Source of the DNA: Glacieibacterium frigidum
GTDB lineage: Bacteria > Pseudomonadota > Alphaproteobacteria > Sphingomonadales > Sphingomonadaceae
Assembly (NCBI RefSeq): GCF_007097155.1
Contig: NZ_VJWA01000002.1
Location: forward strand, 124,001 to 188,000
Direction of reading: 5' to 3'
DNA length: 64,000 bases
How positions within the stretch are numbered: the stretch's first letter is position 1; each line of letters opens with the position of its first letter. The position numbers were made by a program, and so were the translations under genes. The notes under the pieces are model-generated. The model had not been told where the DNA came from. It saw only the letters and a program-made list of their open reading frames with translations, and ran no database searches. Below are positions 17,114-26,254 of this stretch, piece after piece.

Positions 17114-18475
17114 TCAGGCGTAGCGGTCGCGGCGCGGGCGCGCGGCGGGGGTCGGAGTTTCGGCCCCTTGTTCGGGCGGCGTCAGCACGGGCGGCGGCGG
17201 CGGACGGCGGCCGCCAGTCTCGCCGCGCACATCGACCGACAGCGCCTCGAGCCGCTGGCCCGACGCCGCGAGCGCCGTGTCGAGCCGATCGACCGCCGCG
17301 CTGAGCAAGGCCGCCGACGCACCGCGATCGACCGACAGCGCGACGGCGAGCCCGTCCGCCGCGTCGATCGCCACCCGCACCGCGCCGAGCCGGTCGGTCG
17401 CGACGATTATTGTGTCGGTGGTCATCGAGATGGGCGGTGCGGGTGGCGGATCGACGACAGGTTGGCGAGCGTCTGCAGGTGCGACGGCGGGCGCAGGGGC
17501 TAAGACGGGTGGCGCGGCGGCGGGAGCGGCGAAGGTGGGCAATGGCGCGATTCGAGGATCGCTTTCGCTGACCGGCCGTACGGCTCGCCGATCGGGCGCT
17601 GCAAGCAGGACGGGCTCGTCGCCGGCCGGCACACCGCGCCGTGGCGGATCAGGTCGTGGCGCAGGCGGAACGGGCGGCGGCACCAGCAAGGCGGCGGGCG
17701 CGGTTGGCGGCGGGGCCAGAGCCGTAGGCGGCGCGTCGTCAACCTTCGCCGCAGGTAGCAGCGACACACTCGAGGCTTGCAGCGCGGATGCAGTGACTGG
17801 CGCGAGCGCATCGTTGGCGGGCGCCCGGCCAAGGTCGTCGATGATAGGCGCGCCGACGACAGGGGGCGACACTTCCTTGCCCGTGTCGAGCGGCACGAGA
17901 GGTGCCGCGACGACCGCCGCGGCATTCGCCCTTGGCAGCGCACTACTGCGCGCACGCTCGGCAGGCGCGACCGGGAAACTAAGGGCGGGAGCTGAGCGAA
18001 GATCGTCAGGCGGCAGAGCCACCGGCTCGGCTGGCGGGCGGTCCGCAACCGAGATCGTCGGAAACAACAGCGTCGCGAGCAGCAGGACGGGCGGAGCGCT
18101 GGCGACTTCGACGCCGCAGGCCACGCCGTCCGCGGGGAGCTCGGCCGAAGCCTCGGCGGCTTCGCTCCCGGCAGCCTCGCCATCGCCCTCGGGCGCAGCT
18201 TCAGCGGTCGGCAGTTCCAATCCACGCGGCATCGGCGGCGCAATGGCAAGGAGCGGCGGTCCCGTCGGCACCGGTGGGGCCGTCGTCTCGTCGGTGAGAT
18301 CGGCGTCTGGCGCGACCGACCCAGCTTCGCCCGGCAACGCCGGTCCGGCCGCTACCGCCGGCACCACTTGCATTGCGGCGAAGACCGCGAGCCAGTCGGC
18401 GGGCGGCGCAGCCGACCCGCCCGCCGGTGCGGCGACGACCGGCGCTGCGACCGGCAATGCGGCGGCGATCATCAT
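17114..18475 (-). CDS. fliK: Flagellar hook-length control protein FliK
   Basis: Secreted ruler that measures the hook and switches FlhB specificity. 453 residues: a long low-complexity Ala/Pro-rich central region as usual for FliK, and the folded C-terminal domain at about 350-425 (LGAVRVAIDAADGLAVALSVDR, LDTALAASGQRLEALSVDV). Position between fliJ and fliL fits. Its partner FlhB here has a non-standard switch motif. N-terminal and central sequence are too biased to add evidence, so the call rests on the C-terminal domain and context. Confidence 0.85.
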   Translation of the reverse strand: MMIAAALPVAAPVVAAPAGGSAAPPADWLAVFAAMQVVPAVAAGPALPGEAGSVAPDADLTDETTAPPVPTGPPLLAIAPPMPRGLELPTAEAAPEGDGEAAGSEAAEASAELPADGVACGVEVASAPPVLLLATLLFPTISVADRPPAEPVALPPDDLRSAPALSFPVAPAERARSSALPRANAAAVVAAPLVPLDTGKEVSPPVVGAPIIDDLGRAPANDALAPVTASALQASSVSLLPAAKVDDAPPTALAPPPTAPAALLVPPPVPPAPRPDPPRRGVPAGDEPVLLAAPDRRAVRPVSESDPRIAPLPTFAAPAAAPPVLAPAPAVAPADARQPVVDPPPAPPISMTTDTIIVATDRLGAVRVAIDAADGLAVALSVDRGASAALLSAAVDRLDTALAASGQRLEALSVDVRGETGGRRPPPPPVLTPPEQGAETPTPAARPRRDRYA

Positions 18476-18813
18476 GGCTGGCCCTCCCGGCGCGCGGCGG
18501 CGAGAGCGGTATCCACGACCTCGACGCGGGTGTGCAGCCGTTGCACCGCCGCCAGTGCTGCGCTGCGGGTCGGGGCCGCATCGGCGTCGCGCGCCGCGAG
18601 GCGGGTGCGCGCAGCGGCGAGCGCGGCGCGTGTCGCGGCCGCCGCCTGCGGGGCGGGACCGATGTGCGGCAGGTCGGCGATCAGCCGCTCGATACGCGCG
18701 CCCATCGCCTCAGCTTGCACAGTCGCGCGTTGCAGCGCCGCCAGCTCGCGCTGCGCAACGCGGAGTTCGACGGCACGGACGCTGCGCAGCCGGGCGAGGC
18801 GCGCGGCGCTCAT
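18472..18813 (-). CDS. fliJ: Flagellar export protein FliJ
   Basis: Coiled-coil stalk of the export ATPase. 113 residues, almost entirely helical with heptad-like spacing (LRSVRAVELRVAQRELAALQR, AALAAARTRLAARDADAAP, LHTRVEVVDTALAAARRE). Start ATG 18813 overlaps the fliI stop. Sequence similarity in this family is weak; assignment rests on the coiled coil, length and the fliI-fliJ-fliK order. Confidence 0.8.
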   Translation of the reverse strand: MSAARLARLRSVRAVELRVAQRELAALQRATVQAEAMGARIERLIADLPHIGPAPQAAAATRAALAAARTRLAARDADAAPTRSAALAAVQRLHTRVEVVDTALAAARREGQP

Positions 18814-20120
18814 GTGGCGATCAACGCGGCGCGGGCAGTGGCGAAATCGCAGACCTCGGCGCGGCCCTGGCGGCGCAGCGCCTCCATCGCCGGAACACGC
18901 GCGAAGGCGGCGTCGAGCGCGGCGTCGGCGCCCGGTGCGTACGCGCCCATCAGCACGAGGTCGCGGTTCGCCTCGACCAGCGCGTGGTCGCGGCGGAAGG
19001 CGGCCGCTGCAGCGGCGTGCGCGTCGTCGACCAGATCGTGCATCGAGCGGCTGACCGACGCGGCGATATCGATCGCCGGATAGATGCCGCGCTGCGCGAC
19101 CGCGCGCGACAGCACGATATGCCCGTCGAGCACGCCGCGCGCGGCATCGACGACGGGGTCGTTCATGTCGTCGCCGTCGGCGAGCACGGTGTAGATCGCG
19201 GTCACCGACCCGCCGCCGACGGCATCGTTGCCGGCACGCTCGACGAGGCGCGGGACCAGCGCGATCGCCGACGGCGGATAGCCGCGCGCCGCCGCACCCT
19301 CGCCGAGCGCCAGGCCGATCTCGCGCTGCGCGTGGGCGACGCGGGTCAGGCTGTCGACGATCAGCAGGACGTGGCGGCCCGAACTGGCGAAATGCGCAGC
19401 CACCGCATGCGCGCGCATCGTGCCGCGGACGCGCAGCAGCGGTGCATCGTCGGCGGCGACCGCGATCAGGATGGTGCGGGCGCGCGTCGCGGCGTCGATC
19501 TGGTGGGTCACGAAATCGCCGATCTCGCGCCCGCGCTCGCCGATCAGCGCGACGACGACGATGTCGGCGGCGCACGCGCGCGCGATCTGGCCGAGCAGCA
19601 CCGACTTGCCGACGCCGCTGCCCGCCATGATGCCGACGCGCTGGCCGCGCCCCAGCGTCAGCAGCGCGTTGACGACGCGGATCCCGCAGTCGAGCACCTG
19701 CCGCACGCCGCCGCGCGTCAGCGGGTTGGCGGCGGGCGAATCGAGCGCGACGCGCGCCGTGGTGCGCGGCACCGGGCCGCCGTCGAGCGGCCGTCCGCCA
19801 CCGTCGAGGATGCGCCCGAGCAGCGCCTCGCCGACCGAGACGCGGCCGGCGTCCGCCAGCGGGACCACGCCCGCTCCGGGCAGCAGCGGTCCTGTCCGCG
19901 CAAGAGCCATCAGCAAGGTGCGACCGTCGCGGAAGCCGATAACCTCCGCCGGGCGCGTATCGGGCCCCACGCCGCAGACCGCGCCGACGCCGAGGTCGAG
20001 GCCGCCCGCCTCGATGGTCAGACCGTCGAACGCTAGGACGCGGCCGCCGGCGCGCGGGGGTGTCGGCGGGTGGACCGTGGCCGCGCGGGCGAGCGACGCG
20101 AGGGCGGCGGTCGCCGTCAC
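18810..20120 (-). CDS. fliI: Flagellum-specific ATPase FliI
   Basis: Hexameric ATPase that helps load export substrates. 436 residues, family length. N-terminal beta-barrel region (DGLTIEAGGLDLGVGAVCGV), Walker A AGSGVGKSVL (about 165-174), catalytic Glu in ALIGERGREIGDFV, Walker B LLIVDSLTRVAHAQREIGLA, and the export-ATPase signature PRLVERAGNDAVGGGSVTAIYTVL-type region. Distinguished from F1 beta by the type-III signature. Overlaps fliH and fliJ. Confidence 0.97.
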   Translation of the reverse strand: MTATAALASLARAATVHPPTPPRAGGRVLAFDGLTIEAGGLDLGVGAVCGVGPDTRPAEVIGFRDGRTLLMALARTGPLLPGAGVVPLADAGRVSVGEALLGRILDGGGRPLDGGPVPRTTARVALDSPAANPLTRGGVRQVLDCGIRVVNALLTLGRGQRVGIMAGSGVGKSVLLGQIARACAADIVVVALIGERGREIGDFVTHQIDAATRARTILIAVAADDAPLLRVRGTMRAHAVAAHFASSGRHVLLIVDSLTRVAHAQREIGLALGEGAAARGYPPSAIALVPRLVERAGNDAVGGGSVTAIYTVLADGDDMNDPVVDAARGVLDGHIVLSRAVAQRGIYPAIDIAASVSRSMHDLVDDAHAAAAAAFRRDHALVEANRDLVLMGAYAPGADAALDAAFARVPAMEALRRQGRAEVCDFATARAALIAT

Positions 20121-20635
20121 AGGCTCCCCACGATCTCGCCGAGGCGCGCGGTCAGCGACGCGGCGACGACGTGGCGGGGGGTCTCCACGCGGATGTCGCC
20201 GGGGGCGAGGGTGGGGTCGATGACAACAGCGAGCTGAGTTTCAAGCAGCGCCGCGTCGGCCGCCGACAGATGCAGCACCGGCGCGCCGTCGACCTCGATG
20301 CTTGCGAGTGCCGCCGCAACAAGCCGCTCGATCGCCTCGGGCGAGGTACGCAATTCGGCCTCCACGACGGCGCGCGCGACGCGGGTCACGAGGTCGGCGA
20401 ACAGCGGCTGCAGCGCCTCGGCATCGATCGCGGTTGCCGCGACTAGGGCACTTTCGGCAGCTGTCAGGGCGGCGCGCAAGGGTTCGATCGCGGCGCGCTC
20501 CTCGGCCCGCCCGCGCGCCTCGCCAGCAGCATCGGCAGCAGCGGCGATCGCACCGACGTCGGGCGGCGCGACGGGTTCGGCGACGCGCGGCGCCATCGCG
20601 CGCCACAGGCTGGTCAGCGTCGCGGCCTCAGACAT
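20117..20635 (-). CDS. fliH: Flagellar assembly protein FliH
   Basis: Negative regulator and stator of FliI. 172 residues: Ala-rich helical N-terminal half containing GxxxG-like spacing (AGEARGRAEERAAIEPLRAAL), and a C-terminal domain with VVEAELRTSPEAIERLVAAALASI and LHLSAADAALLE typical of FliH/V-ATPase E-like stators. Start ATG 20635 overlaps fliG by 8 bp; a frame 9 bp longer exists. Low sequence identity is normal for FliH; position between fliG and fliI supports it. Confidence 0.85.
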   Translation of the reverse strand: MSEAATLTSLWRAMAPRVAEPVAPPDVGAIAAAADAAGEARGRAEERAAIEPLRAALTAAESALVAATAIDAEALQPLFADLVTRVARAVVEAELRTSPEAIERLVAAALASIEVDGAPVLHLSAADAALLETQLAVVIDPTLAPGDIRVETPRHVVAASLTARLGEIVGSL

Positions 20636-21623
20636 AGCCGGCACCGCTGCCAGGCAGCATGAGCTCGCCGCGCTCGGCGAGGCTGCGGACGATGCCGGCG
20701 ATGCCCGCCTGCGCCGCTGTCACGTCGTCGCGCTTCTGCGGGCCGAGGCCCATCAGCGCATCCTCGACCTGCGCTGCGGCGCGGCTCGACATCGCCGCAA
20801 GGATATGGGCGCGCAGGGGTGCGTCGGCGCCCTTTAGCGCAACCACCAGCCGCTCGGTGTCGACCTCGCGCACCACCGCCTGCAGGCCGCGCGCGTCGAT
20901 GCGGATCAGGTCTGCGAAGACGAACAATTGCTCGGCGATAGCGTCGGCAAGGCCGTCGTCGACGCCGCGCACCGCCTCGATCAGCCGCGCCGGATCGGCG
21001 ACTCCGCCCATCAGTAGCGCCGCCGCTGCGGTCCCGCCGCGCGCCGTCGAAGCCCGCGCCGCACGGTGGACGAGCAGAGCCTGTTCGAGATCGGCCTCCA
21101 ACCCCGCCAGCGTCGCCGCCGACACCGGGCCGAGACGCGACAGGCGGACGAGCAGGCCGGGCTGTAGCTCGGGAGGAAGCGCGGCGAGCACGGCGGCCCC
21201 GGTATCGGCAGGCAGATGCGCGAGCAGCACAGCGCCGACCTGCGGATGCTCTGCCTCGATCAGCGCGGCGATCGTCGCGGGGTCGATCCACGCGAGCGTC
21301 GCGAAGGGCACCGGCGTCACCGGCGGCGGCAGGCGGCCGAGCAGCGCGCCGGCACGCGGCTCGCCGAACGCCTGGTGCATCAGGGTGCGCAGCTGCGCGC
21401 CGTCGCGGCCCAGTGCGGCGACCTCGGCATGGCGCGCGGCGAAGATGTCGAGGACGCCGTCGATTGCGGCGGGCTCGATCTCGGCGACCGACAGCATCGC
21501 GTCGCCGACGTCGCGCACCTCGTCGGCGGCGAGGCCGCGCAGGAGCAGCGCCGCGACCCCCTCGTCGAGGAGGAGCATCAGCACCGCGCACTGCTGCGCG
21601 CCGGTCAGCGGCTGCGGCGTCAT
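20628..21623 (-). CDS. fliG: Flagellar motor switch protein FliG
   Basis: C-ring protein that contacts the stator and generates torque. 331 residues. N-terminal domain AQQCAVLMLLLDEGVAALLLRGL; middle domain with the EHPQ motif (ALIEAEHPQVGAVLLAHL); C-terminal torque domain FADLIRIDARGLQAVVREVDTERLVVALKG followed by SSRAAAQVEDAL. Start ATG 21623 overlaps the fliF stop (ATGA). Confidence 0.95.
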   Translation of the reverse strand: MTPQPLTGAQQCAVLMLLLDEGVAALLLRGLAADEVRDVGDAMLSVAEIEPAAIDGVLDIFAARHAEVAALGRDGAQLRTLMHQAFGEPRAGALLGRLPPPVTPVPFATLAWIDPATIAALIEAEHPQVGAVLLAHLPADTGAAVLAALPPELQPGLLVRLSRLGPVSAATLAGLEADLEQALLVHRAARASTARGGTAAAALLMGGVADPARLIEAVRGVDDGLADAIAEQLFVFADLIRIDARGLQAVVREVDTERLVVALKGADAPLRAHILAAMSSRAAAQVEDALMGLGPQKRDDVTAAQAGIAGIVRSLAERGELMLPGSGAGYV

Positions 21624-23161
21624 GCGGGTTCGGCCCGCAGCAGGCCGCGCATGACCGCAGTCGCGCGCGCCGTGTCGGCCCCGGCGAGCCGCCGCGCCTC
21701 CGCCAGCTTGGCGTCGTAGTCGAGGGGGGCGGGCAGCACCTCCGGCACGGTTTCGAGCGCCGCGAGCCGCTCGGCCGCCCGCGCGCGCAACCAGGGGCGC
21801 GCGAGGCCGAAGACCAGCATCGCCAGCCCTGCAAGGCCCAGCACCCCCTTCGCCGCATCGCCGAGATACGCCTGCCACCACTCCGGCGCAGCGTTCGCAT
21901 CAGCGCCCGCAAAGCCCTGCCCCGCCAGCGTCACGACGTCGCCGCGTCGCGCGTCGAAGCCGACCGCGCTGCGCACCAGCCCGGTCAGCGTCGCCAGCCG
22001 CGCCGCCCGGCCCTTGGGCGCGCCCAGCGCCTCGTCGCGCACTACGACCGCGACAGATAGGCGGCGCAGCGTGCCCCGCGCCGCGCGCGTCACCGACACC
22101 GCCTTGCCGATCTCGTAGCTGCGCGTGAAACTGTTCGATCCGGTCGGTGTTGCAGGCACGGGCGGTGCAGCGGCGGGGGGCGTCAGCGACACCTGCGCCG
22201 CCTGGGGGATGGTGTTCGACAGCGCGCCCGGGATGCCGCGCGCCGGCGGAGGCGGGGTTTCGGTGGTGCTGCTGCCCTGCTCGTTGACGAGCGTGCCGGG
22301 CGCCAGGCTCTCGCGCGTCGCGGCATTCTCGGCGAAATCGAGGTCGGCGGTGACCTGGGCGGTGAAGTTCTCGGCGCCGACGATGGGGGTCAGCAGCTGG
22401 ACGACGCGCTGGCGCAGCTGCGCCGCCATGCGCGCCTCGACATCGAGCATGCGACCGCTCTCGCCCAGGTCGCCGGCGTCGGCCCCCGACAGGAGCGCAC
22501 CGGTCTGGTCGACGACGCTGACGCCCGCGGGGGCGAGACCCGGCACGGCGGAGGCGACGAGGTGGACGATGGCGCGCACTTGCGCGTCGGACAGCGTCCG
22601 CCCTGCCGCGAGCACGACGAGCACCGACGCGGTCGGCGCGGCGCGGTCGCGGATGAAGACGCTCGCCTCGGGTGTCGCGAGATGGACCTGCGCGCTCTCG
22701 ACCGCGTCGATCGCGGCGATGCTGGCGGCGAGGTCGCGTTCGGCCGCAAGCTTCAGCTGCGCGCCCTCGACTGCGCGGCTGCTGCCCAGCGGCATCGCGC
22801 CCAGCATCGTGCCGCTCGTCGGTGCGGCCTTGGGCAGGCCCTGTCCCGCCAGCAGGATCCGCGCTGCCGCCACCTGTGCGGCGGGCACCAGCACCGCGCC
22901 GCTGGCGGAGTCGATCGTTACCGCGAAGTCGGCGGTGCGCAGCGCGTCGGCGACGGCCGACTTGTCGGCGTCGGCGAGGCCCGGATAGACCGGCCGCGTA
23001 TCGGGACTGCGCAGCAGCGACCAGAGCAACAGGCCGACGAACAGCGCCACGACGGCGGCGACCAGCGGCCACGACCGGCGCACCGCGGGCTGCGCGATGA
23101 CGCGTTCCAGCCGCAGCCGCCAGTTCGGCGCCGCCCCGGCGACGGCAAGCGCGCCGCTCAT
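21620..23161 (-). CDS. fliF: Flagellar MS-ring protein FliF
   Basis: Forms the membrane ring on which the basal body is built. 513 residues: membrane helix at about 35-52 ([20 protein letters not shown]), ring-building motifs with [21 protein letters not shown] and [24 protein letters not shown], and a second membrane helix at about 440-460. The C-terminal segment for FliG binding is present. Overlaps fliE by 4 bp. Confidence 0.96.
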   Translation of the reverse strand: MSGALAVAGAAPNWRLRLERVIAQPAVRRSWPLVAAVVALFVGLLLWSLLRSPDTRPVYPGLADADKSAVADALRTADFAVTIDSASGAVLVPAAQVAAARILLAGQGLPKAAPTSGTMLGAMPLGSSRAVEGAQLKLAAERDLAASIAAIDAVESAQVHLATPEASVFIRDRAAPTASVLVVLAAGRTLSDAQVRAIVHLVASAVPGLAPAGVSVVDQTGALLSGADAGDLGESGRMLDVEARMAAQLRQRVVQLLTPIVGAENFTAQVTADLDFAENAATRESLAPGTLVNEQGSSTTETPPPPARGIPGALSNTIPQAAQVSLTPPAAAPPVPATPTGSNSFTRSYEIGKAVSVTRAARGTLRRLSVAVVVRDEALGAPKGRAARLATLTGLVRSAVGFDARRGDVVTLAGQGFAGADANAAPEWWQAYLGDAAKGVLGLAGLAMLVFGLARPWLRARAAERLAALETVPEVLPAPLDYDAKLAEARRLAGADTARATAVMRGLLRAEPA

Positions 23162-23475
23162 ACCGGCATGCTCATCACGTCACGATAGGCTCCCAGCAGC
23201 TTGTTGCGGACCTGCAGCGTCGCCTCGAAGCCGATCGACGCTTTCTGGCGGGCGAGCATCACCTGCGCGATATCGGCCGTATCGCCGCGTTCATAAGCCG
23301 CCGACGCCGCGCCAGCCGCAGTCTGATTGTCGTTGACCTTCGCCAGCGCCGCGTCGATCGCCGACGCGAATCCGCCCTGGGGTGCCGCAGCGGGCGCGAG
23401 CGCGGCATTGCGCGCGAGGATCTCGGCCCGCAGCGCGAGCACGCCGCGGGCGTCGAAGCCGCTGACCGGGGTCAC
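23158..23475 (-). CDS. fliE: Flagellar hook-basal body complex protein FliE
   Basis: Joins the MS ring to the rod. 105 residues. Typical FliE tail: [29 protein letters not shown], then [38 protein letters not shown]. Overlaps the activator gene upstream by 4 bp and fliF by 4 bp, so all are in one transcript from the sigma-54 promoter. Confidence 0.94.
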   Translation of the reverse strand: MTPVSGFDARGVLALRAEILARNAALAPAAAPQGGFASAIDAALAKVNDNQTAAGAASAAYERGDTADIAQVMLARQKASIGFEATLQVRNKLLGAYRDVMSMPV

Positions 23476-24467
23476 TGGACGGTTGCCTGCGCGCCCATCG
23501 CGGCGAGCTTGTAGCGCAGCGTGCGCTCGCTGATGCCGAGGTGGCGTGCCGCGTCTATGCGGCGGCCGGCGCAGTCGCTCAGCGTACGGCGGATCATGTC
23601 GTGCTCGTGGCTCTGCACCTGCAGCGGCAGCGAGCGGACGGCGGTTTCAGCCTGCGGCCCGGCGTCGAAGACGATGTCGCGCGCCTCGATGCGCGGCCCG
23701 TCGGCATGCACCAGCGCGCGCTCGAGGACGTTGCCGAGTTCGCGGACGTTGCCCGGCCAGTCATGCGCGACCAGCCGGGCCAGCGCCGTTGCCGTCGGGC
23801 GCGGCGGGTTCGCACCGGCGAGGCGCAGCAGCAGTGCCGCCGCGATCGGCAATATGTCCGCCCGGCGCGCGGCAAGGCGCGTCGTCGCCAGCGGGAACAC
23901 CGCGAGGCGATAGAAGAGGTCGGCGCGGAAGCGGCCGGCGGCGACTTCGGCGGCGAGGTCGCGGTTGGCTGTCGCGACGATCCGCACGTCGATGCGCACC
24001 GGCGTATTCGCACCGATCGCCAGCACCTCGCGCTCCTGCAGTGCACGCAAAAGCTTGGCTTGGCTGCCGAGCGGCAGTTCGGCGACCTCGTCGAGCAGCA
24101 GCGTGCCGCCGTGTGCGGCACGGAGCAGGCCCTTTGCCGCCGCTTGCGCCCCGGTAAAGGCGCCGCGCTCGTGTCCGAAGAGCAAGGCTTCGAGCATTGC
24201 CTCGGGGAGCGCGGCGCAGTTGACCGCGACGAAGGGGGCGTCGCGGCGGGGGGAACTCGAATGGATCAGCCGGGCTAGACCCTCCTTGCCCGTGCCGGTG
24301 GGGCCGCCGATCAGGACGGTGACGTCGCGCGCGCCGATGCGCTCGGCCATGGCGAGCAGCGCGAGGCTGGCGGGGTCGGCGGCGGCGGGGCGGTTCGGCG
24401 CGCGGCGCGCGGCGTCGAGGGCGGCCGCGAAGGCCCGGTCCGTATCTGTCGTCGTGCCGCTCGCCAT
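23472..24467 (-). CDS. Sigma-54-dependent flagellar activator (FlbD-like), no receiver
   Basis: 331-residue enhancer-binding protein heading the flagellar operon. AAA+ domain at about 35-255 with Walker [11 protein letters not shown], sigma-54 loop GAFTGA at 102-107 and Walker [17 protein letters not shown]; a Fis-type helix-turn-helix at the C-terminus ([23 protein letters not shown]). It lacks the degenerate receiver found in Caulobacter FlbD. ATG 24467 is preceded at the proper distance by a sigma-54 promoter, so it probably amplifies its own operon. The name FlbD is by position and type, not proven. Confidence 0.88.
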   Translation of the reverse strand: MASGTTTDTDRAFAAALDAARRAPNRPAAADPASLALLAMAERIGARDVTVLIGGPTGTGKEGLARLIHSSSPRRDAPFVAVNCAALPEAMLEALLFGHERGAFTGAQAAAKGLLRAAHGGTLLLDEVAELPLGSQAKLLRALQEREVLAIGANTPVRIDVRIVATANRDLAAEVAAGRFRADLFYRLAVFPLATTRLAARRADILPIAAALLLRLAGANPPRPTATALARLVAHDWPGNVRELGNVLERALVHADGPRIEARDIVFDAGPQAETAVRSLPLQVQSHEHDMIRRTLSDCAGRRIDAARHLGISERTLRYKLAAMGAQATVQ

Positions 24468-24496
24468 TGCCGGACCCCTGGTTGCAAGGGGTACTC

Positions 24497-24512
24497 AGCA
24501 AGCTTCGTGCCA
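24497..24512 (-). promoter_or_regulatory. Sigma-54 promoter of the flagellar operon
   Basis: Minus-strand TGGCACGAAGCTTGCT: GG and GC are separated by exactly 10 bases, and both half-sites match the consensus TGGCACG-N4-TTGCW. Predicted start is about 12 bp past the GC, near 24486, leaving a leader of about 20 nt before ATG 24467. Confidence 0.88.
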
Positions 24513-24541
24513 AGCGGGTTACCGGGGTGATCTACCCGAAA

Positions 24542-24586
24542 GCGTCAGCGGGGCGTCATCTCCAGCGTCAACGGCTTGACGCGTCA
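24542..24586 (-). promoter_or_regulatory. Array of four TGACGC elements upstream of the flagellar promoter
   Basis: On the minus strand TGACGC occurs four times, each preceded by a pyrimidine or A (plus-strand GCGTCA at 24542, 24553, 24565 and 24581), spaced 11, 12 and 16 bp. They lie about 30-75 bp upstream of the -24 element and run into the end of mnmA. A candidate upstream activating sequence for the FlbD-like protein or for the 8946-9962 activator. Confidence 0.5.
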
Positions 24587-24590
24587 AGCC
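24573..24590 (-). terminator. Hairpin at the mnmA stop
   Basis: GGCTTGACGCGTCAAGCC, a perfect 18-bp palindrome (stem GGCTTGA, loop CGCG) covering the mnmA stop. No T-run follows, so it is a weak terminator at best and may equally be part of the TGACGC regulatory array. Confidence 0.4.
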
Positions 24591-25735
24591 TTTGACACCG
24601 GCCAGGTGTCCGCGATCGTCCCGCCGCCCAGCACGCGGTTGCCGGCATAGAAGACCGCCGCCTGCCCCGGCGAGACGCCGAACTCGGGCGCGGCAAAGCG
24701 CAGGGCGTCGCCGTCGAGTCGCGCGTCGACGGGCAACGCCATCGATCGCACCTTGACCGTTACCTCGCCACGGGCGGTGCCACCGCCCAGCCAGTTGATG
24801 TCGCTCAGCGTCACGCCTGCGACCGCCAACGCAGCGCGCGGCCCCACCGTGAGCCGCCGCGTCGACGGGTCGAGCGCCACCGCATACAGTGGGTCGCGCG
24901 TCCCGCCGATGCCGATGCCGCGCCGCTGGCCGACGGTGAAATTGATTAGCCCGTCGTGGCGGCCGATGACCTGTCCGGACAAATCGACGATGTCGCCGGG
25001 TGCAACCGCCTCGGGCCGTAGCCTTGCCACGACCGCCGCATAGTCGCCGCCGGGGACGAAGCAGATGTCTTGGCTGTCGGGCTTGGCCGCGACCGACAGG
25101 CCGAGGCGCGCCGCATGGCCGCGCACCGCCGCCTTGCTCAAGGCTCCAAGCGGAAAGCGGAGATAATCGAGCTGCTCGGCCGTCGTCGCGTACAGGAAAT
25201 AGCTCTGGTCCTTCGCCGGATCGACGCCGCGACGCAGTTCGGCACCACCCGGCCCCTCAACGCGGCGGACGTAATGGCCGGTCAGCAACGCCACCCCGCC
25301 GAGATCGCGCGCGACGCCGAGCAGGTCGCGGAACTTGACCGTCTGGTTGCAGCGCACGCACGGCACCGGGGTCTCCCCGCGCGCATAGCTGTCGGCGAAA
25401 TCGTCGATGACCGCGGCCCGGAAAGCGCTTTCGTAATCGAGGACATAGTGCGGGATGCCGAGCCGCGCCGCGACGCCGCGCGCGTCGCGGATGTCTGCAC
25501 CGGCGCAGCACGCCCCCGGCCGCGCGACTTCGCCCGACTGGTACAGCTGCAATGTCACGCCGACGACATCGCAGCCGGCTTCGACGCACAGCGCCGCGAC
25601 GACCGACGAATCGACGCCGCCCGACATGGCGACGACGACGCGCGTGCCTGCAGGTGGCAGATCGGGAGCGTCGAGGAGCATCGCGGGCGACGTAGGCGGA
25701 TGCGCGGCCCCGTCAAGCCTGACGGCCTTAACCAT
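24584..25735 (-). CDS. mnmA: tRNA-specific 2-thiouridylase MnmA
   Basis: Thiolates U34 of tRNA-Lys, Glu and Gln. 383 residues. PP-loop [18 protein letters not shown] for ATP, catalytic Cys in [12 protein letters not shown], the second Cys in [13 protein letters not shown], and the C-terminal beta-barrel with [12 protein letters not shown]. Two starts are possible: ATG 25735, which I give, or ATG 25681, 18 residues shorter; neither has a clear RBS. It is divergent from sciP. One TGTCCGGACA palindrome lies inside (Leu-Ser-Gly-Gln). Confidence 0.95.
   Translation of the reverse strand: MVKAVRLDGAAHPPTSPAMLLDAPDLPPAGTRVVVAMSGGVDSSVVAALCVEAGCDVVGVTLQLYQSGEVARPGACCAGADIRDARGVAARLGIPHYVLDYESAFRAAVIDDFADSYARGETPVPCVRCNQTVKFRDLLGVARDLGGVALLTGHYVRRVEGPGGAELRRGVDPAKDQSYFLYATTAEQLDYLRFPLGALSKAAVRGHAARLGLSVAAKPDSQDICFVPGGDYAAVVARLRPEAVAPGDIVDLSGQVIGRHDGLINFTVGQRRGIGIGGTRDPLYAVALDPSTRRLTVGPRAALAVAGVTLSDINWLGGGTARGEVTVKVRSMALPVDARLDGDALRFAAPEFGVSPGQAAVFYAGNRVLGGGTIADTWPVSKA
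24972..24981. repeat. TGTCCGGACA palindrome, copy 2
   Basis: Full 10-bp palindrome inside mnmA, read on the minus strand as TTG-TCC-GGA-CAG (Leu-Ser-Gly-Gln) with low-GC codons unusual for this genome. Confidence 0.6.
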
Positions 25736-25804
25736 GGGGGCGGGTTAACATTGCGTTGCCGGAGCCGTTGATCCGAGTGTCGAGTTATTTGCGTAGGAGT
25801 GACG

Positions 25805-26101
25805 ATGCCCGGCGACGCCATCGCACCACGACCCGCTTCGGTACCGGGTCCACTGGGCCGCCCGCTGACCCGCGCGGATTTGCCACCCCCCGACACGCGG
25901 CGCTGGGTGGCCCGCCGCAAGGCCGAGGTGATTGCCGCGATCCACGGTGGGCTGCTGGGCCGTGACGAGGCCAGGAAACTCTATAACCTGAGTGAAGAGG
26001 AGCTACGTCTTTGGGAACGTGCGATATCCTGCGCCGGGCTGCCTGGCCTGCGCGTCACCCGGGTCCAGATCTATCGTCCGGTCTTCGAGAGTGTACCCTG
26101 A
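25805..26101 (+). CDS. sciP: CtrA inhibitor SciP (DUF1153)
   Basis: Small helix-turn-helix protein that in Caulobacter binds CtrA and blocks transcription from CtrA promoters. 98 residues. Hallmark block: DLPPPDTRRWVARRKAEVIAA, then GRDEARKLYNLSEEELRLWERAI and GLPGLRVTRVQIYRP. ATG 25805 is chosen because AGGAG (25795-25799) sits 5 bp upstream; a GTG 6 bp earlier overlaps that RBS. The next gene is ctrA, a conserved pairing that supports both calls. Confidence 0.92.
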   Translation: MPGDAIAPRPASVPGPLGRPLTRADLPPPDTRRWVARRKAEVIAAIHGGLLGRDEARKLYNLSEEELRLWERAISCAGLPGLRVTRVQIYRPVFESVP

Positions 26102-26254
26102 AAGCCGCATTAACCTAGATAAGTGACCCCTATCGAAAGATTTATGCGCATTAACGCTTTACTCGCCCCTGGAAAGCCGCTCTGGTACGTCGGCGGGCGC
26201 AAGCTCGCCAGCGAGGGAGGGTCGCTGTTCGAACCACAGAGCATTGGGGTTAGT

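Noticed and set aside
26102-26254. CtrA binding sites in the ctrA leader
   Set aside because: TTAAC half-sites occur, but no TTAA-N7-TTAA full site was found.
26123-26254. N-terminal extension of CtrA in frame with ctrA
   Set aside because: CtrA always begins at MRILLVEDD; the extra 44 codons have no similarity to receivers and lie in the leader.
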